From contig CM056556.1 in the NCBI GenBank assembly GCA_029721515.1, positions 4,588,501 through 4,652,500 on the forward strand: a DNA stretch of 64,000 nucleotides, read 5' to 3'. The notes under the pieces are model-generated. The model worked only from the letters and a program-made list of their open reading frames with translations, ran no database searches and was not told the origin of the DNA. Positions 1 to 12,030 of this stretch are shown in pieces. This DNA comes from Synanceia verrucosa (Eukaryota; Chordata; Actinopteri; Perciformes; Synanceiidae). The position numbers were made by a program, and so were the translations under genes. How positions within the stretch are numbered: position 1 is the first letter of the stretch; each line of letters opens with the position of its first letter.

Positions 1-515
1 TGACACACTGAACAGAACAAGTCGTGCATGCCCTGGGAAATCAAGAAGCTTCGCTTGTTTTAACAGAAAGAATGCCTCCTCTCTCCGTTTTCCTTAAGAT
101 GAATGCTCTCACAGCTACCAAATAACGAAGTAGTGATCGTTATCTCGGTATGGCTTAAATGCTGAGGTAAAGTAGTTTAGCGCACAAACAGAAGAGGTGG
201 TGCTTTTTTTTTTTTTAGCAGCGAGGAGAAAACATTTCCTCCCTCCAGGGGCCGTGGGTTCAGCAGAGCAGGCTGGCTTTCACACTGCTCTGCTGGGCAG
301 GCTTGAACCTCTGGTGAACTCACCCATGGTGAAGGCAGAGCAGTGACTGAATGACTGATTGACCGACCCCACCTTCCTGCAGCCCCAGTCAGGTTTAGTT
401 GGTGGCTGCAGTGGAGATCACAAGGTAGAGTGACACCTGCTGGAGTCTGCAGAAAAAAAGGATTGGACAAACTTCCTCCAACATAAATGCTTTTTTTTGA
501 TTTATGATTTTTGAA

Positions 516-847
516 TCACAGCAAGAAGGTACTGGGTTCAATTCCCGGCCCAGGGCCTTTCTGTGTGGAGTTTGTATGTTCTCCCCGAGTCTGCGTGGGT
601 TCTCTCTGGTACTCCGGCTTCCTCCCACCATCCAAAAACATGCATGGGGATTAGGTTAATTGGCTAATTTAAATTGACCGTAGGTGTGAATGTGAATGTG
701 AGTGGTTGTCTGTCTCTATGTGTCCTGTGATGAACTGGAGACTTGTCCAGGGTGTACCCTGCCTTTCACCATAAGACAGCTGGGATATGCTCCAGCCCCC
801 CGCGACCCTATGAGGATAAGTGGTAGATAATGGATGGATGGATGGAT
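516..847 (+). mobile_element. SINE-type repeat, 5' truncated, with target duplication
   Basis: It begins at TCACAGCAAGAAGGTACTGG, so the A-box head is missing while the B-box-like GGGTTCAATTCCCGGC remains. The body and (TGGA)n tail are complete. GATTTTTGAA occurs directly before (506-515) and after (848-857) it, and may extend to 12 bp. Confidence 0.9.
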
Positions 848-1084
848 GATTTTTGAAGCCCAGTCACACCATGTCAAGTAGTGGACAACAAGCTGAGGTG
901 TCTGGCATAGCTGCCATAAAGCCCTGCATGCAGTTCTGGCCAGTCACTGTGCCCCAAACAACCTTACATACAACTAGAAAAGCACTCAGAAAGCACAGAC
1001 CTCCACCAAGGCAGCATTCTGAAAGAGCATACTGATCTTGACCAAACTGAATCAGTGACTTCTGGATTCCTGTATTAGTTCATA

Positions 1085-1330
1085 AACCAAAGTAGGTGAC
1101 GACTGGCTGAAAATTATACACCCTGGAGTGTTCAGGGTGTACAATTTCAGTTGAACTTGATGACCCTGAATCAGATCCAATCACCACCAAAAACTAATTT
1201 TTAAGTTAAGCCACTTCTGACCAATCCTGAAAATTGCGTCAAAATCCGTCCATAACTTTTTGAGTTATTTTGCAAACCAACAATTAAACAAACAAACAAT
1301 CCCTGGTGGACCATAACCTCCTTGGCGGAC
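1085..1330 (+). repeat. interspersed repeat tail, possibly RTE-type LINE
   Basis: CAAAATCCGTCCATAACTTT, AACAAACAAACAATCCCTGG and CATAACCTCCTTGGCGGACG recall a frequent fish repeat end. There is no coding capacity, and the class is a guess. Confidence 0.45.
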
Positions 1331-1725
1331 GTAACTACATATCCTGATTTACTGAGAGGGAGGCATTTGTTGCTCTGAAAATAGAAAAGGGAGGTAAGCG
1401 TTTACAGCTCAGGGCAGTGCACGGCTTGGCCAACATGTGACCACACACAGTCCTCATAACAAGGAAGATGATAGCATGATGAATGTTGTCTGAAACACAA
1501 AGCCTCGTAGTATTACTAGCACTGTAATCCTCCTCTCCTCTCCTCTCCTCTGCTATAAAATGAGCTAATGGTAGCTAATCACTTAAGCTCTGCAGAATAC
1601 TGTGTAACTAAAGCATCCATGGTTGTGAGTGGAACTGCTGACATCTTCTCTCATGAGCTCACAAATAGCTCTTTTTGCTCATGGATAAGATGAGTCATGG
1701 GTTAGAATTTTCAGTATTTTGACTG

Positions 1726-2700
1726 TTTTGACAATTTTCAACAGTTTTTTTTACTCAATTTTTTCAACTTATTGTGCTATAAAATCATTCAACACACTAT
1801 AACAAATCTTCCTGATGGCTTTTCTGACCTTTTCAAAATTTTCAACTTTCATTTGACAATTTTCAACATGCTATGAAATGGATTTTTTCGAACTTTTTTT
1901 CCAACACATTTTTCTTGGAAATCATTCAAAACACTATAATAAGTATTTCTGATGACTTTTTTGACCTTATAAAAAAATTTCTTTTTTTCACTTTTTTTAG
2001 CTCAATGAGTGCCAGCCGTTTTCTAAAACAGAAAGTGCCTTGTTCCAGCGTTTTTACCCATTTGAATCGTATTTCAGGACCCACAGAATATTTTGTACTA
2101 TGTCTCTGAAAACACTGAATAGTTCAAATGAAAGAAGAGACTCTCTATTTCATCATGAAAAAATGTTTGTTTTTACCTTGTTCCATTCTTGTTTTATCAG
2201 AGGTAGAGTAGAGGGTAGTTTCACCAAAAATGCCACTTTCCTCCAGATTCTGTTTTGCTCTCTAATCTCGATCGTCTCCACTTCCAACTTTGATCTCTGT
2301 GGTGTATACTGTCTCTTTATGCTCTGACTACATCTCCCAGAAGCCCCAAAATTACTCACAGGCAGTAGGAGACCGTGATCGGCAACCTGCTGCCGAAAAA
2401 ACACTTCAGTATTATTACGTCCATGGCACTCAAAGAGTAAACATGCTATAGTATGACATTTTTGACAATTTACAACATGCTATAAAATAAATATTTTATG
2501 ACTTTTTTTCAACATATTGTGCTATGAAATCTCTCAACCCACTTTAATTGACTTTCTGATTACTTTTTGACCTTTTAAAAATGTACTTTTTTGACGTGCA
2601 TTAGCATAATATTTTTTGACAATTTTCAACATGAGAAAAGTCTCAGTTTTACAACATTTTTCACCATATTGTGCTAAGAAATCATTCGACAAAAGTGATG
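1726..2700 (+). repeat. degenerate AT-rich tandem repeat split by MITE A
   Basis: TTTGACAATTTTCAACATG-type motifs recur at about 1,727, 1,852, 2,461 and 2,615, interleaved with TTGTGCTATGAAATCATTCA and TGATGACTTTTTTGACCTT. Unit lengths are about 125-165 bp once the MITE is removed. This is an old satellite-like array. Confidence 0.75.
1997..2440 (-). mobile_element. piggyBac-like MITE copy A
   Basis: Left tip reads TTAGCTCAATGAGTGCC and right tip TGGCACTCAAAGAGTAA, inverted copies of the family terminus TTAACTCTTTGAGTGCCA. The interior shows the family core (CTCTACTCTACCTCTGATAA, on the - strand). It interrupts a degenerate tandem repeat at 1,726-2,700. Confidence 0.8.
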
Positions 2701-3523
2701 CTGATGTGATGAGTTATCATCAGAGCTATTGGAGTAGTAGCAATTAGATTCAATGCATTGGCAGAACAAACCACCAGAGTTTAAATTAGCATAATCCCCT
2801 GCAAGTGTATGACAAAGAGTGTCTGACTATGATTAAGACAAAGTTACAAAACATGACCTCACGGTAGCAACGTGCAAGAGGTCTTTTCCTGTTTTTCCAG
2901 AGGATGCTTACCCCGATGGGAACGAACAGCTGGAAGCCTCCGCAGTGCAACTGCTGAGTCCTCTGTGGTGATAAAACACTCAATGTCCTGTCCAGATTGT
3001 TCAGGAATGTTGGAGAGGAGCTCAATGATCCATATGTTCTTTTCCACATGGCACAGCTATCTGGACTCTTCAGATCACATCCAAACCAATGTGTTTCATT
3101 AGAGCTGGCTGTACACGCTGCCTGTAGGGGATTAAGTCTATAAATCACAGCTGAGTTATTTATTGAAATCAGCGGCGAGTCTGTGCAGAGATATTCCCCT
3201 GCAAATCTAAAATCGACTGATTGCTGACGCGAGTAGTTGGTCTGCAGGAGTGTTTCAGTGACGGGGACAACTGTTCGTTAGTGGATGTGTGCGTCACACA
3301 TGCTTACATTAGGGTATGACCAGGTGTCTGTACAGAAATATAAAGCAGATTGACCATGCGTTTCATCCTGCAGGTTAATATCAATCAGTTATCAAATAGG
3401 AACATCAACATCCTGCTAACCTGCTAGCCACCAAGCTAACTATGGCAGCCATAAATATCAATCAACTTTATTTAAATATTGATAAATACTAGCAAATCTG
3501 ATATATTATGGACAGTAATAACC
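2701..3523. other. no gene recognised
   Basis: Unique-looking sequence. The - strand is open for 120 codons (3,148-2,786), with an alternative 62-codon frame inside it containing WIIELLSNIPEQSGQDIECF. Neither matches a family I know, and no splice sites frame it convincingly. It may be an old retroelement scrap. Confidence 0.4.
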
Positions 3524-3948
3524 ATAACGCTTTGAGTGCCATTGATTTATTTTGACATAAAAGTGTTTTTTCGGCAGCAGGTCGCCAATCACAGTCTCCT
3601 ACAGCCTGTGAGTTTGTAGTCAGAGCATAAAGAGACGGTATACACCACAGAGATGAAAACAGGAAGTGGAGACGATCAAGTTTAGAGAGCAAAACAAACA
3701 GAATCTGGACAAAAGGTGGTGATTTTGGTGAAAGTGTCCTCTACTCTACCTCTGATAAAACAAGAATGGAACAAGGTAAAAACAAACATTTTTTTCATGA
3801 TGAAATAGAGAGTCTCTTCTTTCATTTGAGCTATTCAGAGACATGGCACAAAATATTCTGTGGGTCTTGAAATATGACTCAAAATGGGCAAAAACGCTGG
3901 AACAAGGCACTTTCAGTTTTATAAAATGTCTGGCACTCAATGAGTTAA
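3524..3948 (+). mobile_element. piggyBac-like MITE copy B
   Basis: Tips are ATAACGCTTTGAGTGCCA and TGGCACTCAATGAGTTAA. It has the complete core, including CTCTACTCTACCTCTGATAA and GAAATAGAGAGTCTCTTCTT. Confidence 0.85.
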
Positions 3949-5208
3949 TGTAAAAGCAGAATGAATGTTACTGAATGACAATCATACTATGTTCAGTTTC
4001 AACTGTTCTCTTGACTATATTACTCCAAATCCTACTTTTTGAAAGAGCAAAGATTACCGTTCAATTTCAGCACATCATAAATTCTTTATAACATCGTGCC
4101 TCAAATTTAACATTCGACAAAGATTACCCAAAACAACATTTTTTAATTGTACATTCCTATAGTAGGGTTTCCCTGCCTGTCAACACAAGTAGGCTATTAA
4201 ACCACTTGATTAAGATTCACATCACATTCATGATAATAAAAAAGGAGGCCTGCAGTGCCAACGGCAAGCAGCTTTCACAGTTTCTGCATTGGCACTGAAA
4301 GATGCTATTTAACATAAGTCACTAATGCAGAGCAGTTAATATAGAAGACAGGGTTGCTGCAGAGCTGCAAATATTCTGTTGTATTTTTTATAATGCAGTC
4401 AGCGGGTTAACAATCAATGAAATCTTTTGCATTTGCATTCTTGTTTTCAGGCACAGTTAGCATGAGACAGGAAGAGACCTAAACAGGCTGACGTGTTGAT
4501 CAAGATAAGCTGCTGGCATAAGAGCACAAGACACGTTTAAAGATGTAAAGATGTGCTTTGCAGCACATGTCTATAACAATACCTCCCCTGCTGCATACAT
4601 GTGAGTTCCTCTGTGCATCTGTTCGGTTCAATGTGCTAAAAAGGAGGAGCTGCTAGTCTTTACAGCCTCTGCTAGAATCAGGGTTTCTCTTCGCTCTCAA
4701 AAGGTGAAGCCCTGATAAAGGTGTCAGCAGCTGCTAAGGTGTCAAATGACTGTGTGCATCATAAAGCAAACCCACTGCTTCCACCAGACACATGCACAAC
4801 CTGACACATAAGAAGAAGACATTCGTGTGGATCATGGACAGAGTGGACGTCATCAGACAGCTCTGCTGACCTTCTTCTCTCTATGTGCAGTTTGACTTGT
4901 GTTGTCATTGGACGATGTAGTGGCTGCTTGCTGTTTAATATTAGCTCAGTGGATGGCTCATCTATCAGTGTCTCCTTCACCGTTTACTATATTGTTGATT
5001 AATAAATAAATAAATAATAAATGACTAAATGTGATGAGGAAATTGAGAATCACCCATCAGAGGAGTCCAACTTCTTCCAACTAGAAATAAGATTATTTTC
5101 TAGTATTGATAGAAACACATCTGCTGCTTCTTTTTTTTTTTTTTTTTTTTTTTAACATTCTTAGTTTTGGCCACTGTTAAAAAATGCACATAAATGCCAC
5201 TAACACTG
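3949..5208. other. no gene recognised
   Basis: Unique intergenic-looking sequence. I see no coding, RNA or repeat signal apart from the poly-T tract at its right edge. Confidence 0.5.
5130..5153 (+). repeat. poly-T tract
   Basis: 23-24 T in a row, possibly the reversed poly-A tail of a lost retroelement. Confidence 0.8.
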
Positions 5209-5604
5209 TTAACTCTTTGAGTGACAGCTGTTTTATAAAACAGAAAGTGCCCATTTTGAGACATATTTTAAGACCCACAGAATATTTTGTACTATGTCTC
5301 TGTAAACACTGAATAGTTCAAATGATAGAAGAGACTCTCTATTTCATCATGAAAAAAAATGTTTATTTTTACCTTGTTCCATTCTTGTTTTATCAGAGGT
5401 AGAGTAGAGGACACTTTCACTAAAATCACCACTTTTTGTCCAGATTCTGTTTGTTTTACTCTCTAATCTCGATCGTCTCCACTTCCTGTTTTGATCTCTG
5501 TGGTGTATACAGTCTATTTATGCTCTGACCACATCTCCCAGAAGCCCCAACATTAGTCAAACGCTGCGGGAGATGAAATACGTCAATGGCATTCAAAGAG
5601 TTAA
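5209..5604 (-). mobile_element. piggyBac-like MITE copy C
   Basis: Bounded by TTAACTCTTTGAGTGACA and GGCATTCAAAGAGTTAA, both with intact TTAA. The core runs on the - strand. It is slightly shorter than copies B and D because of internal deletions. Confidence 0.85.
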
Positions 5605-8600
5605 TGTTGATTCCATTGATGTCACAGTGTTTCATAGATAATATATCTCACTTTAACTTGATAAGCCACTGGTAGAGCAAGATGTGAAATAAAAATGATG
5701 CCATATTGTGTTACTACAGGGTACTTGTGGACAACAATCTGGCTCGGGGTGCACTGATAATGGATTAAATATCAGGCTGATACTGACTCAAAAAGGACGA
5801 TCAGGTATCATTGCAATGGGTTAGTTCTATTCAAAATAATCAGTTCTATTCTTATATACTATACACATTTTATACTGGAATTTTAATTCCGGTTTTAACC
5901 ACTGAGTCCCTTTATTAAAGATGTTGACATCTGAGTCATAATTTCTGTTAAATTTGAAGACTTTTTACCAAGTTGCTTTCGATTGTTTTACAATTTTTGT
6001 TCAAACTGAATCAATTAATTTATATCTATGTTTAATATTTGTAACTTGTTTGTTTTGCAGGGTTAGGGAAGTTAAGAAAAAGTTGAAAAATTTGAATAGG
6101 TGTATCCCTAAATCAGACATTTTTGGAGGAAATTAAAGTTCTTACAGCTGAGCCTGCAGCCAATAGCACTACTGGATATGTTTTCTAATATTTTAGAATA
6201 GGTCATTCACACAGGAAACTGGGACAAATGATAAGGTACAATGTGGGCTGTAAGCTGGAAAGAACAATGTGACCTAACAGAGAACAGCCCATCATTGGTT
6301 CGCTCTATTTCTGTCCTTCTCAACCCCTCCCTCTAAATTTTTCTGTCTTTTAAAGACATTCAGCCTTTAAAGATGAGACACTCAGGAAGAGCATCCCCCT
6401 CCTGTTCATTCATCCACCGTTGTCTCTGCATTTACGACCACGGTGACGTCAAAGGCCAGACCTCTGTCATTGTTTCTTGAGGACTGAAGTGTCTCAGATG
6501 CTGGATTCACACCAGCATCGTGCTTCCTGTCAGAGTCTAGAATAGCTGTCCTCTCTCAGATGGGCAGGGATCGGTGAAGTCACCTACAGTAGTGTAGCCT
6601 AGAGGGCCGGCTTCGTGACAACAAACCCAGGAGGGTTCTGGCTGTAAATATCACTGTTGTTGCTGAGGTGGATGATGTGCTCTGTGGGGAGGAAATGCAC
6701 AGTGCTGTGTGTGTTTGTGTTTCTGTGTGTGTTTGTGGGCAACAGCATTAGAGATGGCACAGGTAGGGGGTATCCACGTGACTCACAGCGAGTGGAAAGG
6801 CTATGGATTAAGGGTCACATGCTTCTCCTGTGTTGCTATAGGAAGCCAGAAAGCCAGGCGTTGCATGTCTTCGTGTCTTCTCACCTGGCTGGTGACACAT
6901 TTGGAGCTTCTGTAACAGACGACTTATAGGTCTCACATTTTCATGTGTTTTGTGTTTCTACCAGAACAGGTTTACACGCTTTAATCTTAAATAAATTAAA
7001 AAAAACAATATTTCCCCCATATTGTCTGTTTTAGTGCATTTCAACAAGATTGCAATGAAATTGCATTGCTAGGCAACAGCTTGGGTCCATGTTTACTTCC
7101 TGTCAGTTAATATTATTTACATAAACTGCAACGAGAAATTAAAACAGTAAAATGATCTAAATACTGTGACAGAAATGGACAGTTTCTGGATACCGGCTGT
7201 GTGTATTTCTCTGTGGATTGAGCATTTTGACAATTCTGCAGTATTTATATCGCACTTAAACCTGCTTTATAATACAGCTGCATGAATGAAAAATCTCACT
7301 TTTTTATTATATGGGACCTTTAACTCTTTGAGTGCCATTGACGTATAAATACATCAAAGTATTTTTTCGACAGCAAGCACAAGAGGGCGCTCTCACACAG
7401 CCTGTGGGTAATTTCGGGGCTTCTGGGAGATGTAGTCAGAGCATAAAGAGACGGTATATGTCATAGCGATCAAAACAGGAAGTGGAGACGATCACAATTA
7501 GAGAGCAAAAAAAAATCTGGAGAAAAAGTGGTGATTTTGATGAAAGTGTTCTCTACTCTACCTCTGATAAAACAAGAATGGAACAAGATAAAAACAAACA
7601 TTTTTTGATGAAATAGAGAGTCTCTTCTTTCATTTGAGCTATTCAGTGTTTTCAGAGTCATAGTACAAAATATTCTGTGGGTCTAGAAATATGACTCAAA
7701 AATGCTGGCACATTAGGCACTTTCTGTTTTATAAAACAGCTGGCACTCAATGAGTTAATAAATCATAAGATTCCTCTTTTTTCACCTAATTCTTCTTTTC
7801 AGTTGTCTCGTCCTCTGTCCTCTCGTCCCTCTCCTCTATGCTTTGGCATCTGTCTTCTTTCTGTTCGAGGAAAAACATTCCCTCTTTCTTCCTGCCTCAG
7901 TGGTTCATTTCTGTCTTGTGTTGTTTGTGGAGGCTCAATGGAGCGTCACTTACTGGCCCCTCGACAGATCCCAGACTACACAGTGCAGCTGCGGCTATAG
8001 AATAGACGTTGGCGCTGGCACGGCGTCGCTCCAAATTACTCGCTCGGCTTTCACTGTTTAAATAATGGTCTTAGCACAGAGTTAATGGCAGTAGTGGGAG
8101 GCCTGGTGATGAACACACTGTTTTTGGTGCAAAGTGTTCCAGCTATAGTGCAAGCTCAGGACGGCCCGGGTCCTCGGGTTAATAGGGAGCGGGGAGCGAT
8201 ATGTTGTTTTAATGGAAATGAAGGCTGCTTGAGGGAGGACATTACTGCGATTCTTCCATGTGTGATGTTTTGAAGACGTGAACGTGGCCATTATTTCCTC
8301 CCATCACTTTCTCTTGTTGCGTCTTTGGGGGGATGGGTATTAGAGTGAATGGATTACAGTCAGCTAGTGGCCTTTTGTTGATGCCGTTGGCTTACATGTG
8401 AAAGGACAAAAAGCAGCACCTGTACCTTTCTTTCTTACAGATTTTCTTTTTCCTCGTTGTCGTCGTACATATTTGAGACAATCCTGTCGCAGACTCTTTC
8501 TTTTTTCTCTTTCTTTGACTTCCAGGCCTGTGTTGCAGTAAGAAATTGTTTCATTAGGGGAATATTCATGGGTGGGGAGCACAGGCTCAGTTATTGATGC

Positions 8601-9171
8601 AGCTCATTGGCTTTTTGTGAGGCACAATGGGCTCTCTTGATTGATAGCGCTAGACGGACGATGATGTGACACAGAGGAACGGCAGACGTGTGGAACTATG
8701 AGCTATGGTCGGAGATAAACCCCCACCGAGTGCACACACTTACACACTTGTGCACATAGTGTAAAACCATGTCTTGTAATGAAGGCGACATTGTGACAGT
8801 AATGAACAAGGAGACTGGCCCTTCCTCAGACAAAACAATTAATATTAATAGCTCAGATTCTGACTCACTGGTAAAGGATCCAGAGCGGTGGAGGGGTTTC
8901 TAGGTGAGCTCATTGTGGAGCATGACTTTTACTTTACTGGATCAGCCAAACCAGGCTGGTCTGTTTTGGTCTCAAGCTTATCAGGACTTAAATGATCTTC
9001 TATTTCTGAGGAGCGAGATCAATGTTGTGTTTAGTTTTTGTTCATTTTTGGGAAGGATCGCAGGCTGGAGCGAACCAGATTTGGTTAGAGCGGATTCTTT
9101 TGGCTTGTGATTCTTCAGTGCCATAGCATATTAATCAGAGGAGCGTTCTGCTCTCTCTGATAAGCCTGCAT

Positions 9172-9173
<2 letters not shown>
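5605..9173. other. no gene recognised outside MITE D
   Basis: Short scattered open frames only. The mixed-composition stretch at 7,800-8,900 looks like unique noncoding DNA. Confidence 0.5.
7320..7758 (+). mobile_element. piggyBac-like MITE copy D
   Basis: Tips TTAACTCTTTGAGTGCCA and TGGCACTCAATGAGTTAA are both perfect. It belongs to a subtype carrying GCACAAGAGGGCGCT at 7377-7391 in place of the GCGGGTCGCCGATCG of other copies. Confidence 0.9.
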
Positions 9174-9208
<35 letters not shown>

Positions 9209-9215
9209 GTGCGTG
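9174..9215 (+). repeat. (GT)n microsatellite
   Basis: About 21 GT units with two GC interruptions near the end. Confidence 0.95.
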
Positions 9216-9287
9216 CTGGTGCAACTGTGCAACCACCAGCCATGATGTGGGAACTGGGCCTGAGCTAATACAGACAATGCTCTACAG

Positions 9288-9990
9288 CAGTGGCGTCATT
9301 AGGTCTATTTTGCTTCAGCCCCCCTAAAATATTCTTTGATGCTGGTTTATTTTATTTAATTATTTTTTTTAACAAAAAAGTGCTGTCAAATTCAATATAA
9401 AACGGCCAGAATATTAGTTTAAATAAATAATCATATGACCTTGCATTATTCATAAATCACTTAAATACGGTCGCTCCCCCTAGTGGTCCAAATTTTGAAA
9501 AAATGCGCACATAACTTAAAAACTAAAGTGCCCTCTTTGGAGGCAAAAACGTGCATTGAAGTGCCCCCTTTGGAGGCAAGAATGCACATTAAAGCGCCCC
9601 CTTTGGAGGCAAAAACGTGCATTAAAGTACCCCTTTTGGAGCCAAAAATGCAAGCTAAAGTGCCCTCTTTGGAGGCAAGACGCACACTGAAGGGCTCCCT
9701 TTGGAGGCTAAAAAAGTGTGCTAAAGTGCCCCCCTTGGAGGTAAAAACGTGTACTACAGTGTCCTCTTTGGAAGCAAAAATGTGTACTAAAGTGCCTTCT
9801 TTGGAGGCAAGAATGCACATTAAAGGGCCCCCTTTGGAGGCAAAAATGCATGCCAAAGTGACCTCTTTGGAGGCAAGAACGCACGTTAAAGGGCTCCCTT
9901 TGGAGCCAAAAAAGTGTGCTAAAGCGCCCCCCTTTGGAGGTAAAAACGTGCACTAAAATGCCCCTATTGGAGGCAAAAATGACGCCCCTG
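9288..9990 (+). mobile_element. hAT-like MITE carrying an expanded minisatellite
   Basis: It starts CAGTGGCGTCATTAGG and ends ATGACGCCCCTG, inverted copies. A perfect 8-bp duplication CTCTACAG flanks it at 9280-9287 and 9991-9998, the hAT signature. The left half matches the element at 25,304. The right half is a 33-bp tandem array that reaches almost to the 3' terminus. Confidence 0.9.
9523..9985 (+). repeat. 33-bp minisatellite, about 14 units
   Basis: The unit has the consensus CCCCCTTTGGAGGCAAAAAC flanked by GTGCATTAAAGTG. Because 33 is a multiple of three and the unit lacks stops in some frames, long open frames appear on both strands; I do not regard them as genes. One to two units of the same sequence are present in the related element at 25,525-25,570. 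Confidence 0.93.
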
Positions 9991-9998
9991 CTCTACAG

Positions 9999-11617
9999 TA
10001 CAAACAGTGACACACAACTCGTTCACATGTGACAAGAAGCTTCATTTTAAAGTGAGCACCAGCAGCACAGGGCTCGTCCCTCAGCTTTCTCCTCCCTTCT
10101 CTTCCCCATCTGGACACATCCATTTATTCAGTGGGCCAGTGTGGGGGGTCTCCAGCAGGCAAATACGATGCTGGCATCCTCTTGTGATTGCCTATGCACA
10201 CGCCTCTTCCTGCGCATTATTGTGGATCATGTATGTTCACCATCTGGGGAGCTTACGCAGCCGTGCACAAATCAATGGTCATGTATCGATGCGGTTTTTA
10301 CGAGGCACTTAACAATAAAAAAGCAATAAGCTGTGACATGGATAATGCGGTGGGGCATCACAGGCATTGCAAAGCAATTATAACAGCTCTGCTGCTCTCT
10401 GTATGATTTACAGACATGCCGGCAGTCTTAAAAAGCTCTTTGATACAACAACATTTCCAGGAAGTGAAAGGATTTATAGAACTTTTTTCCCCCACTATCC
10501 TTTTTCAGGGTTTTAACTGATGCAGAGCTGAAGTGATATCATTAATAAATGGAGTGACTTTGCTTCTCCCTGGAGCCTGAAGTGCATTACACTCTGTGTG
10601 TGGGTGTTTTTTAAATTGTCACATATCACTCTTCAGAACCCATCAAAGCAGATATACTGCATGTTCACCGCTAATATCCTAAAACCCAGTGATTGCATGA
10701 TTGCGTGTGGGTTGATAATGTCGTTTGTGGATTGGCCCACAGCTTGCCTACCCACCGATCATAATGCCGGATTATTCATGAAGTGAAATTGCGTGTGAAC
10801 TGAGTGTAATTATGCAGCACCTCGAATGAGCCTTATGTGGGCGACCGAGATACAAAACACACATGACAGCAACAAAACTCCATTTGATTAAAACTTTTGT
10901 TTGCTAGGTCATCCGTTATGATCGCAGCATTCTGTCAATCTTTATCTCATATAAAGTTTGTTTTTATAAATCTGCAGTTTATTTCACTCTATAACCAGTT
11001 GAGGTTTATCCTGTGAACTGATACATAAATCATGTTGTAAATAAAAGCTGGTTTTACCTAAATCAGTGTATGTCAGTTTCATCAATGCATATTATTTCAC
11101 AGAGGCAGTTAAATTCATACTGACAATGAGGATTTCAAACACAATGTTATAAAATAAGTATAATATTTATACTTGCTATAAACCTGGCAAATCCTTCACA
11201 CAAGCAGTGGCTTTGAGGTGAAACAACCTGACGCTGTGTGTTTAGAAGATCGTAGATAGAACTTGGTTGGTGATATTGTTGAAGTTTTAGTCTCTTCCTT
11301 CACATGAACTCTGCCAGCAGCTCGACCATCCCTCAGGAGGGAAACAGATTTACGATCACGATGAAGCTGTGTGCTCAGTACTCGGTTAACTGGCATTAGT
11401 GATCGAAATGTGATCCTAAATTACTGGCTGGCTTTTAGAGAGAAAATCTGGCTCCATCTCTGAGCACTTCTTCACCAGAGATTATCGTTTGTTCCACAGG
11501 TTTGTTCACATTGTGTGGACATGCATGTCAAATGTATTTATTTATTTGTGTGACCTTTTCTACTCCTTTTCCACGTTTCCACATTTTCTCTGTAAGTTTA
11601 CGTTTCTGTTGGAAATA
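9999..11617. other. no gene recognised
   Basis: Overlapping open frames of 60-100 codons at 10,007-10,406 match nothing I know and lack splice context. Confidence 0.5.
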
Positions 11618-12030
11618 TTAACTCTTTGATGTCATTGATGTAATAATACGTCAAAGTGTTTTTTCGGCAGCGGGTCGCTGATTGTGGTCTCCCACAGCCT
11701 GTGAGTAATGTTGGGGCTTCTGGGAGATGTAGTCCAAGCATAAAGAGATGGTATACACCACAGAGATCAAAGCAGGAAGTGGAGACGATCGAGATTATTA
11801 GAGAGCAAAACAAACAATCTGTACGAAAAGTGGTGATTTTGGTGAAAGTGTCCTCTACTCTACCTCTGATAAAACAAGAATGGAACAAGGTAAAAACAAA
11901 CATTTTTTTCATGATGAAATAGAGAGTCTCTTCTTTCATTTGAGCTATTCAGTGTTTTCAGAGTCAAATTACAAATATATTCTGTGGGTCTTGAAACACA
12001 ACTCAAAATAGCCAAAAACGCTGGAGCAAA
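11618..12030 (+). mobile_element. piggyBac-like MITE copy E, 3' truncated
   Basis: The left tip TTAACTCTTTGATGTCATTG and the full core are present. The right terminus is missing: after AAAAACGCTGGAGCAAAA the sequence passes into a LINE-like 3' tail. Confidence 0.8.

Noticed and set aside
2786..3148. 120-codon - strand frame with an alternative frame containing WIIELLSNIPEQSGQ
   Set aside because: Tempting as an exon because a gtaag donor follows RSHRG, but I could not find an acceptor, neighbouring exons or a family match.
9461..9956. Open frames of 131-157 codons on both strands with repeated short peptides
   Set aside because: They lie in a 33-bp tandem repeat inside a MITE. Openness follows from a unit length divisible by three, and there is no splice, signal or conserved domain.
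9523..9985. Regular repeat spacing recalling a CRISPR array
   Set aside because: Units are contiguous with no unique spacers, and the sequence is a vertebrate genome.
11598..11939. Recurrent peptide (FDLCGVYRLFML, HSCFIRGRVE) in many open frames across the window
   Set aside because: It is the translated body of the piggyBac-like MITE. Frames break at different places in each copy and no copy is intact or matches a transposase.
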